From Prorocentrum cordatum (lineage: Eukaryota; Sar; Dinophyceae; Prorocentrales; Prorocentraceae), in assembly GCA_963575745.1 (NCBI GenBank), contig CAUYUJ010005014.1, forward strand, positions 271,297 to 335,296: a stretch of 64,000 nt of DNA, in the 5' to 3' direction. A program made the translations under genes and the position numbers. A model generated the notes under the pieces. That model was not told the DNA's origin and made no database searches. It was given only the letters and a program-made list of their open reading frames with translations. Position 1 is the stretch's first letter. Each line of letters begins with the position of its first letter. Below are positions 33,401 through 44,400 of the stretch, piece after piece.

Positions 33401-36400
33401 TGACCAGACAAAAGCTGTCACATGTTTAAAGAATTATTAATGGTAGCACGATGACTATAGCACCCTCAGGTCCAGGCGACGCCTCAAAACAATCGTGACG
33501 GCAGCTGTTTTACGTTTCTGGCATCTGGGGGAGATCCTTTGGTCCGGAGGCCGTCACAACCAGTTCAGGCTGAACAACGATGCTCGGGAAGAGGTCGACA
33601 TCCCCAGGGAAGGACGTCACGGAAGAGACTGCGACTTTGGAGAAGAGGGCGATCGTCCCCCGCATCCTTCCAATCCCTTGCCTCCGTCCCTTGCCTGCCT
33701 CCTTCCTTCGTTTCCTCGCATGCCTCCATCCCCCCCCCCGCTTGTTCCCTCCTCAGATAACGGTGGATACAACAAACATCCCGCACAATGGGACGGGATT
33801 CTAGAAAAGATGCCACCGTCATAGTAAGGGATGGGCGGGAAAAATAGGATGTCAAATACATCGGCCCAATGAAAGTTCCTTGAATTTTCGTTACATGACA
33901 CGGTGGGGCCACTGTACCCGATGAAATTCAACCTTGAACGATCGGGGCCGCGATCGATTCACGGTTGAACGATCGAAACATGTTGCGAGTGCCGACGCCG
34001 CACGAACTTGCCGTAGGGGAATTCGTCCAGACCTCTGGGGGTCGACGATCTGGAGAAATCATAATGTTGGGGGTCGGTGCCGCCGCGTCTGCCTGCCTGG
34101 CCCTCCTGTCCTCCTGTTTTTCCTCCCCGTCCGCCTCCTCTTCCTCCTCCTGCTCCTCCTGCTCCTGCTCCTCCTGCTCCTCCTGCTCCTGCCCTTCCTC
34201 CCTCCCATCCTCCTTCTCTCTTCCTCCTCCCTCCCTCCTCCTCCTCCTCTTCCGCCTCCTCCTCCTCCTTCTCCTCCTTCCCGTCCTCCTCCTCTTCCTC
34301 CTCCTGCTCCTCCTGCTCCTGCTCCTCCTCCTCCTCCTCCTCCTCCTCTCTCCTCCTCCTCTCCTCCTCCTCCTCCTCTCCTCCTCGTCCTCCTCCCTCT
34401 TCCTCTTCCTCCTCCTCCTCCTCCTCCCTCCTCCTCCTCCTCCTCTCCTCCTCCTCCTCCTCCTCCTCCTCCTCCTCCTCCTCCTCCTCCTCCTCCTCCT
34501 CCTCCTCCTCCTCCTCCTCCCCTTCCTGAGATGTAAGTTGTTTTACACCGGGCATGTTTCGCGCAGTTTCGGTTTCAATCGCATACGAATCACATAGGAA
34601 TCGTATACGGATCATGGCCACGTTCGGATTCAATTACAAGTTTAGCCGAGATCATGATCGGCCGTCTTTGATCGGACCCATCGCAACCGCTTCTTCAGAT
34701 TCCCGTTGGGCTGCTTAAGGGAGCTCATTGCACCCAGAAGCGTTCTGATGATCTCTTACTTAGTCAAAACCTTATTCAAACGACCCAGAAACATCGCAAC
34801 CACTTCGGACCGATCGCAACTGTTTGCGATCGGTCCGAAGCGGTCGACGATCGCTCCGAAGTGGTTGCGATCGGTCGTGCTCGCGAGGGCGATGCCCACC
34901 CAACTGTTTAGGGCGTTTGACCCGTGACGGGCCCCGCGCGAGGACCAGGAGAAGGCTCGGACGTCGGAGCTGATCGGGCCGCGGGCGCCGCCCAGACAAT
35001 TCGCGGAACCCCACCTCCTCGACGCGCCGAACGACAGATGTCAAGGCCAGGCTTCGCCGTCGCAGGCTGCGCGCGCCACGCTCGAGGCAATTATCCGGGC
35101 GGGCCAGAGGCGCGCGGGTTCGCGCGAGGGGACAGGCTCGCGGCGGCGCGCCCGCACCGAGGACATCCGACAGCGCGCCGACGCACGCGGCACGGAGAAC
35201 ATCAGACCGAATCGCCGTGCGATGTTTGACGTGGCCGGCCTGCGCGAGCGCCGCGACGCTGCGGCGGGCGCGCGCGTGGTTGAGCGTTTAGATCGCAGGG
35301 CCGTTTCAAGATTCACGCGTGGTCTCTTATGCCTGCGCGAGTTGCCCAGAGAACAACGTGTTCGGCGATTCCCTGGCGGGCGGCGCGTCGCGATTGCCTG
35401 GGGCGGGACTGGCCATGGCAGACAAAATAATTGCATATGGTATGATCGCTGCCGTTGGTAATGTCGTTCAGTTCGAAGGCGCTGGTAGCGAAGTGTGCGC
35501 CTGCGTTTGGGGCGTTCGATGTCGAATGGTTTTCGACCCATCCCGCCACTGTGCCTGGATTGTGGGTCAGAGTCTTCTGGGGTGTTTCTTGGGGTTTCTT
35601 CGGATCGCTGTCGCGGGCCTCTTGGACTCAGTTCGGGGGCCTCCTGGGGGCCTCTTTGGAATTCCCGAGGGCTTCTTAAGAGTTCCGCGGGGCCTCTCCG
35701 GGGTTGCTGGGGGCCTCCTCAGGGCCTCTCGGGGCCGAGGGCTCGCAATGTCCTTTCGGGCCCTCCGTCTGGTCGCCTTCTGGGGGTCATCTTGGGAGCT
35801 TTTGGGGCCGTCTTGGAGGCCTCCTGGGCCGTCTTCAGGTCCTCTGCAGCAGTTTGGGCGTTTTCTTGGGGGCCTCTCGAGTCCAGGAGTGACACTGGGG
35901 GTGTCTGAGGCCGTCTTGGAGCGTCGGGGGGCCGAAAAGACAATGACGCCAGAATCCGTCACAAACCCAAGGAGAATCAATGATTGCTACCACTTGGGAG
36001 GCCTCTAGCAGGCCTCTCGGGGAGCATTTTTTTTTCCGCTGACTGGAGGCCATTTTGCTCGACCCCGGCCCCAGGGGGCACGCCGGGGGCCCCAAAAGCC
36101 ACGCGGCGCACCCCAGAAGATTTGGCAACGTTGGCCCCCAGGCCTTTTAAAGATCCTCAGGATTGACGAGTTGCCCCCTGCGGGACGACACAGGGGACCT
36201 GAGGACATTCCAAGTCGTGCCTCAAGGGCACCGTGGCGGATCTTGGATTGGTGGAAGCCTTGTCGCACGCGGCTGCGGTGACAGACCGCTCCGATCGATG
36301 GCTGGCAGCAGGGCACCTCGAGGCGTGGCCCGCCGAAGGCGTGCTCGCAGCATTTGCGTGGCATGCGGCTGGCGTTGATGCGATCGCGCTGCGAGCGATG

Positions 36401-38314
36401 CAGACAGGAGCGGGACTTCGGCGTTGTCAATCTCCCTCGCTGCTTTAAGCCCGCCACCTCTAAGTCGGGCATGTCCTTCTACAGGAGGAATATTTAAGCA
36501 TTGGACAAGTAAGATGGAGACGATCGTTCGACTGTTTTAGATTACTTTGAGTACTTTTGCTAGGTGTATCTTTAGTCCCAAATCCGCCTGTAGGAGGACG
36601 TGCCCGACCTAGCGCTACCTCCTCTCTCGATAGCGCAGGCGCTCCCACGCAGCTCATCTGTCGTTTTTCCTAGCGCAGGCGCTGTTCCTAATTGCGCGTG
36701 CTGCTGGGGCCTGGGTGTCTGCGCCACTGGCGTGCGAATGTCGCGCGAACCCGAGCTTCGACAAGCTCGACCATTTAGCATCTGCAAGTTCACCGTAAGT
36801 ACTGTCAATGGCACTGCCGCGCCGCCCCCCTCCCCAGAAAGTCCAATTATGTGTTCTACATGCGAGGTGAAATATTTGTACCATAGCCCAGAGCATGTGT
36901 TTCACGCGCGTCCCAAGCTGCATGAAAACAGCCACATGTGTGAGACTACTATTCCAAATGAGGTCATACTGGGCCATATGACCTTCACCAATTTCACACA
37001 TGCATACCAGTATTTTGTTCTCTCTGCTTTTTGTTCTCTCTCTCTCTCTCTTTCTCTGTCTCTCTCTCGCTCTCTCTGTCTGCTTCTCTCTCTCTCTCTC
37101 TCTATGTTTCTCTCTTTCTCTTGTTTTTGTTCGCTCTCTCTCTCTCTCTCTGTCTCTCTTTCTCGCTCTCTCTCTCTCTCTCTCTCTCAATTTCCTTCTC
37201 TCCCACTCGCACGTTCTCTCTGTCGCACAGGCCCTGAGCGCCTGTCCGCGGCATCTCTGTCCCCCCCGCTCCCCCATTCATCGTTCTCTCCCCCTCGCCC
37301 TCCTCCCCCGCCCCCCTTCCTTGCCCTCCCTCCTCGGCCCCTCCGCCCGCCCCCGCCCCCATTGCAGACCTCCCCCCCCCCCTCCTCCCCCTTTGCTCCT
37401 CCACCCCCCCGCGCTCCGCAGCCATTTGCGCCCCCGGGCGCCTCAAGCCCACCCCGGGCATGCGGCGTTGCGAGTCTCTCGGGGCGGCGGGCCCCGACCT
37501 TTCGACCGCTTCCCGGGGGGCCAGGTTTTCCATCCCGCGCCGTGCTTTGACGGCCCCGCGGCCCCGCGCAGGGGCCCCGAGGCGGGCCGGCGGCAATGGA
37601 AAGAGCGTCCGCCTCGAGTCTGCTCGAGACGCCCGATGCCTGGGAACGGCGCAGGGCCCAGACCCCCGACGTCAGGATTTTTTTGTGATGACGTCGACCC
37701 CCAGAGGTTTCGGCCCATTCCCCGGGACCGGCTTTTCCTCCCGAGTCGCTTCAGGACGGCCCCGAGGCCCGGCAAGGGCCCCCCAGTGGCCGAAGATGGC
37801 GCAAGACCTCCCGTCGCGATGCTCATTGCCCGAGGGGGTCTGGGGGCACGGCGCAGGTAGGAGAACGAACAACGACATAAACAGAACAACGCGGAGGTCC
37901 GCGCGGATTTCTCGGATCCGCGCTGGACCCCCTGGCGGCGCCGCCCCTGGCGCGCCCCTGGCGCGCCCGGGAGGGGGAAATCCAGCGCCGCTCCGAGGAA
38001 CTCCGCGCGGACCTCCGCGCTGTTCTGCGCTTACGTCATTGTGCGTTCCCCTGGCAGGGGGGGGGGGGGACGCGGGGCGCCAGAGGATGGCGGCCGACGC
38101 CACGTGCCTCACCTGCCCGGGCCGCCGGCGCGCGGCGGCCGCCGCGGGCAGCCAGGCGCGCGCCGCGGAGACCCCGCGGGCCGCGCCGGCAGCGGCCGGC
38201 GGCCTGCCGGCGGAGCAGCGCGCGCGGCTGGCCGACTTCCGCGCGCTGCTGGGCCCGGGCGGCGCGGAGGCGTAGCGAGCGTAGATCGACATGTGCATAT
38301 ATATATATATATCC

Positions 38315-38347
<33 letters not shown>

Positions 38348-38465
38348 CATATCTATATATGTATTCCTTCTCCAATGATAATAATTCGTCAAGAAAGCGA
38401 ATATGAATAATAGGAATGCAAATACCAATAATACAAATAACGATGATAATAACAACACTAATAAT

Positions 38466-38496
<31 letters not shown>

Positions 38497-41400
38497 AAAA
38501 TAATAATAACAAGATGAAGAAGAACAAGAAGAAGAAGAAGAATAGCATACCCGGGGATGGCCCCCACCTCGCCCACACATAACGATTTTCGGCCCCTGGG
38601 CTGCCCCCCGAACCGACCACACATGCCCCGAGAAGGTTCAGAACAGCTTCTAGTCAAGTCAAGAGGTTTCGAGACGACACCAAAGCGACCCGAGACGCCC
38701 CAAGATGGCCTCAAACCGGCCTCGGAGCCTCCCAAGACGTTTCAAGAGGGCTCTAGCGGGACCCTCTGTAGAGCCCTCAGAAGCCAAAAGTTGCCCCAAT
38801 TCCTTTCGCAAAACGTTCATTTGGGCACATGCGCAGCTTGGGTGCTCCCAGCGGTCACGGCGGCCCCACTGCCTTCCAATGTATTTTTCAAAGGCTAGAA
38901 AGGTTTCGGAAAGGGCTTAACAAAGGCTCCACTCTAGTCCAAGAGGCGCCCAAGACAGCCCCAGACGGCTCCGGGAGCCACCCAAAGGGTCCAAGACGGC
39001 CCGGGGAGATGCCCAAAACGGCAGCAGGAAGTTCCCAAGACGGTCTCAATCAAGCGCCCACGACAGCCCAAGGAAGCCCCAAAACCGTCTTGGAACTCTT
39101 CGAGGCGCCCCAAAAAAAATCAAAGAGACTTCCGAGAGGCCCCCAACGCTTCATTGAGCTTTGTCGAACGCGCCCAAGACACGTCCCAGCGATTCCTGCG
39201 CAAACCCAACAATTCCAGCCCCCCTCCACAGTTGCGGCCTGCGATCGCATTTCGCGCGTCGTGGTGTGCGCCGCCGAGTTCCTTTCTCCGCTTTTCGAAC
39301 GCCCCGTCGCCACGGCTGGACGAGGCTCGTCAGTGCTTTGTGATGCGGGCCGCGGTGCTTAGTCCCGTCCCCGCTGATCAAGGCACGCGTGGCCCACGGA
39401 ATGCCGTTTTCAGCATTTTGTGAACCGTATTTTGCACTCTGCGTCTCTGCTCCAAGAACATGCCCTGGGGTCGAAGGAGGCGAGTCAAAAGTCAAACACG
39501 ATGCGGCGGCGGGCTCACAGTGAACCTCCACTTCCTGACTGTGCCACCTGTCCGATTTCGTATGCAACGTGTGGCGTCTTCAAGGGTTCCGCATGAGCAT
39601 ACCGCACGGTGCGTTCCCATCTCTTCTTCATTCTTCTTCCACCTTCCCCCCGCTACCTCGTGTTCCCTCTTTCGCCCTCCCACCTTCTCATGTTGTTCTC
39701 CTCTCCACTCTCCCCCTTCCCGCTCATGTCAGCACGTGTGGTCCACGCAAGGCTGGCTTCAAAATACCTCGTTCACAGCTGGATGCCCACGTGGCCGCTC
39801 GCGAGCTCGTTGGCCAGCGTTCCCCCTACGATGACGGGCGCGCTGGCCATCGGTCTGCGCAGCACACCTGCGGCGCCTGAGCATGTTCTGCATGTCAAGC
39901 CAGCCGCATCGGTTCCCTACTACTCCTCCTTTCCTTCTTTTTCCCTCCTCCCTCCTCCCTATTCCTACTCCCTCCGTATATTCATCCTCTGCCTTCTTCC
40001 TTTCCCCTCCCCCCCACCTGCTCCCCATCATCTGTTTCCCTTTTGTCTCCGTCCTCTACGTTCTCTTCCACCCTCCTCTCTTCTCGTGCGTGTCGGGCCT
40101 CGTGGATGTCCCCGCGGCTCCACCTGGCTCGGAGAGTGTCGCTTGAACAGTGCGTCTGACCACCTTCGCGGGTTCGGCACCCATCGAAGCAGAGGGCGCG
40201 ACAAGCACCTTGCAGGAGCAGTCGCGATGCGGGCTCGGTCCTGGCCCAAGGCCGACCCCCATCTCCAGCACTTGCCGGTGCGCCTCTCCGACGGGCTTCC
40301 CCCTCGGGCCCGCCCCTCTGCCTACCCGACAGGTTTCCCTTTAAGCTTGTCCCGTGGGCTCGCCTGGCTCCTCCTCCTCCTCCTCCTCCTCCTCCTCCTC
40401 CTCCTCCTCCTCCTCCTCCTCCTCCTCCTCCTCCTCCCTCTCTCCTCCTCCTCCTCCTCCTCCTCCTCCTCCCCCCTCCTCCTCCTCCTCCTCCTCCTCC
40501 TCCTCCTCCTCCTCCTCCTCCTCCTCCTCCTCCTCCTCCTCCTGTACACTCCTAACTGGCCCCTGACCTGCCATAGCCCCACTCCAAGGCTACTCTTCGC
40601 CAGGCTCCCTGGGCATCCTGCCAGACCTTTCCCGTGGGCCTGCCCTCAGAGCCTCTCGAAGCGCGCTTGCCCTCGGCGTTCGGCCAGGCCTTCCCTGGGC
40701 CAGGGCCTCGCTCTGGAGCTTCCGATCGTCACCAAGACATGCTCCCGGAGAGTCCACAACCCAGACCTGCCATCGACCCACCCGCGCCCTTCCCTTCGAA
40801 TCCCTTGGCCTCCCGCGAGGGCCCGCCCGTGGTCCTACCCCGAAGGCCTCCCCGTGCGCCTGCCCTGACTTTCGCCCAGTCCTAGTTTAGTTGACGCCTA
40901 CAGCTTCCCCCTAGAGCTTCCGACTTTTCCAAGGCATGCTCCAAGAGACCCCAGAACTCGCGGGACCACCGCCAGGCCCATTCAGACACGCGAGGGGGGA
41001 GGGGGACTTCGCACAGAGAGCTGACGACGGTCGGGAGGGCGTCGGCATATCAGGCCACATCTCCGCATTGACATGTGTTTCTCGTCAGTGGGCCAAGATT
41101 GACTCGGCGTGCGAAGCGCGCTCATAAAGTCTTGTGTAAATGTATGTGTATATATATATACATATATATATACAAGACTGCAGTGGCGCTTCGCGCCATG
41201 CACCTTGGTCCTGGAAGTGTGGTACCCAAGCGAAATTGCAGGAAGGTCAAGCCGACAATTTAGCGATAACTCCTTGTTGCCTTTTCCGGCATCCCCGCTA
41301 TAATAATGTGATTCGTTATCCTTCCTCCATGCGGAGGCTCCTCCTTGGAGAGCCTCTGGGGGCCTCACAAAAGTTGTTTCAGGCTTTCTTAATGCTTTCA

Positions 41401-44400
41401 GGAGACCTCCTGGGTGTATTCTGGGGGCCTCTGGGGGCTTCCTCGGGCCACCCTGGCTCCAACCGCGGTCTCCCTGAACGACCGGGTCACGATTTGGAAT
41501 GCTTCGGAGGGTGTCTAGGGGCCATCTTGGGCCGCCATGGGGCTCCCTGAGGGCCATCTTGGCCCGTGTTGTACCGTTTTGGGGCTCTCTCGGACAGCTT
41601 GGAAGCCCTTTCGGATGTTTGTGGGGCGATTTTGGAGCCTCCCGGGCGGCTTCGGACGCCCAGAAGACCGCCCGCCGTCTTGGAGCGTCGGGAAGCCGAA
41701 AAGAGGAGAACACCAAAATTCACCAAAAACCCACAGAAAACTAATGAGTGTTGCCTCTTGGGGCCTTCTTGGGAGTGCTATTGGAGGCCTCTTTGGGGCC
41801 GTCCTGGAGGCCTCTTGGACCATCTTGAGGTCACGTCGGTCACTCTTGGAGCGCTCTTGTGCTGTCTTGGGGGTCTCTGGGACGTCTCCGATGACCCCCC
41901 TGATCGCCCCAGATGTGCTGCGGAGGCTTGTCAAAACGCCCTGCAAGGCCCGGGGGGCCGCTTCGAGGCCCGTCCGGAAGGTTCCAAAGCCCCAGATCCC
42001 GGGAGTCCGGTTGGGGGGGGGGGGGGGGGGACGGGTTTTCCCTCCGCCCAGGCTTATAAAAATATGGGAAGAGGAATATGTGTATCTCTTTCTAGTTTTA
42101 AAACAAACAACTGTTGGCGCTCTCCGCACGCCAGGGAGGGGGGTCCCGGCGCAGACCCGAGAAATCCACGCGGAGCGCCTAAAGTTTGTATTTATGGCGT
42201 TTCTTCCTGTTCTAGTGCAGTGCACTCGACCGCCGTCGGGGACGCCTGCCCCCCCCGGCGGCTGCAAAGCTTATACCCCCACATGGCACCGTGGGGGCAC
42301 GAACTTCTGGGGAGCAGGGCGGCCCTCGACGGCGGAGAAAAAAGCCTGGTTCCTGCCGCGGTGCGCCCCCGGAGAGGCGGACGAGCAGCTGCTGCTGCGC
42401 TTCCTGCGGGCGCGGCGCTGGGACCTGGCCGCTGCCAAGGACCAGGGCGCCCCTGACGCGCTCGCGTCGTGTCGGACAGGGCAGCGGCGGGCGGTGCTGC
42501 CGGCAGCCTGTGCGGCCTCCGAGGGGGTGCCTTCGCCGGGCCTCCGAGGGGCCGTCAAAAGAGACGGCTCGGGGGGAGCAACCGGCCCCGGCATGGAGTC
42601 GGGCCCTGTTCCTCTGCAGGGGGAATGCTCAACAGTAGTCACACACAAAAACATCTGGGGACGATGTTTGTACCATTGTTGCTCATGGGGGGGGTAGTTT
42701 TGTTAGTTGGTTTTTGTTTTTTATTCTCTCGCCCAAAATCCCCCTGCAGGGGAAGAGGCTCGACCTAACCCTAGCAGTTCTCGGGGAATCCGTTTCAAAA
42801 TCTGGACATCGCCTGTCTGGTGGGGAGGGGGGGGGGAGGCGGGGGGCAGGTCGAGGCCGCGGCAGCCCTCCCTGCAGCGTCCATGTCGCGTCCTCCTCCT
42901 GGGGCCTCCTGGGGGCGTGGCCTCGTCGCCACGGCCGCATGCGCCTCGGAGAACCTGCCAGGACCGGGGGGAGGGTCAGCCGCGCGCAGAGGGGGGCAGG
43001 GGGAGGGGGGAAGGCTTCTCAGAAGCACCCCTGCCTCTGAGCAGGCGAGGGCCTCATCTATAGATGTAAGGCTGGGTTCCTTCTAAGAAGCAGCCTCCTT
43101 CGAAGAAGCAGCCTCCTTCTAAGAAGCCTTCCCCCCTCCCCCTGCCCCCCCGTGCGCGCCGCCAAGAGCTTGGCATTGCGCTCGGACGTGTGCATATTTG
43201 CTCGGCGAGGGCCATCGAGGAACACCCTGGACCCTCGAGCAAACAACAAGAGAACACGCACGTCCGAGCGATGGCGAAAGACCCAGACCCCCGACGTCAT
43301 GATTTTCTGATGACGCCGACCCCAGAGGTTTCGACCTATTCCCCTGAACCGGTTCCTCATGTGTTTGACGGCCCCGAGGCCCGGGAAGGGCCCCCAGAGG
43401 CCGAAAGTGGCGAAAAGCCTCGCGCCGTGGTTTTTGTCGCTGCTCGAGGGGGGTCTGGGAGTGGACGTCTTGGGGGGCGGGCGGCGGGCGGAGGCGGGAG
43501 GGCCGCCGCCGCCTCGGGCCCGAGAGGAGCAGTTCGAGGCCGCGCAGCGCTGGCGCGCGGAGAGCGGCGCGGACCGCCTGCGGCGGCGGGCGTCGGGCCC
43601 CTCGGGGGCCGAGGTGTCGAGAGGGAGGAGAAGCGGCACCAACCCCACCATGGGGGTCCTCCTCCTCCGCCGCCTCCTCCTCCTCCTCCTCCTCCTCCTC
43701 CTCCGCCTCCTCCTCCTCCTCCTCCTCCTCCTCCGCCTCCTCCTCCTCCTCCTCCTCCTCCTCCTCCTCCTCCTCCTCCTCCTCCTCCTCCTCCCACTTC
43801 CTCTTCCTCTTGGGGGGGAGGAGAAGCGGCACCAACACCACCATGGGGGGCCACCTCCCGCGAGGAGGCCCACGATCCCAGACCCCCTCGAGTAGTGAAA
43901 AAATCACGACGGGAAGTTTTGCGCCATTTTTGGCCTCTGGGGGCCCTTCCCGGGCACCGTCAAAAAACGACTCCAGATGAGAAACCGGTCCTGGGGAGTA
44001 GGTCGAGATCTCTGATTTGTTTCATGACGTCGACCCCCAGATGTCGACCTCTGGGGGTCGGCGTCATGAACAAAGCATGACGTCGGGTGTCTGGGGATAC
44101 CTCCCCGAGCTGGAGGCGGGGGATGTCTCGAGCGAGCGTGAAGGGCCGCACCGCCAGGGAGACCCCCCTTGCCCTTCGCACCTCCTCGCCCTGGTGGTGT
44201 GGGCGTCGCCTGTCCTGGGCTCCTGTGATAGAGGTGGCGAGGGCGGCCGCTCGCGACCCGCGCCTGTCGAGCGGCGGCGTGGAGCGCTTCCCCGAGCAGC
44301 GCCTGGTCGAGCGGCACGACAAGGAGAGCGTCTGGAGGCGCCTCAGCCCGGTGGCCTACTTCGGGCACGACCGGGAGGCCGGGCGCTGCCTCCAGGGGCG

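Noticed and set aside
38273-38275. TAG as the true end of a short separate gene
   Set aside because: The exon ends LADFRALLGPGGAE with a GC donor just before the TAG, and the next Sec14 exon continues in phase.
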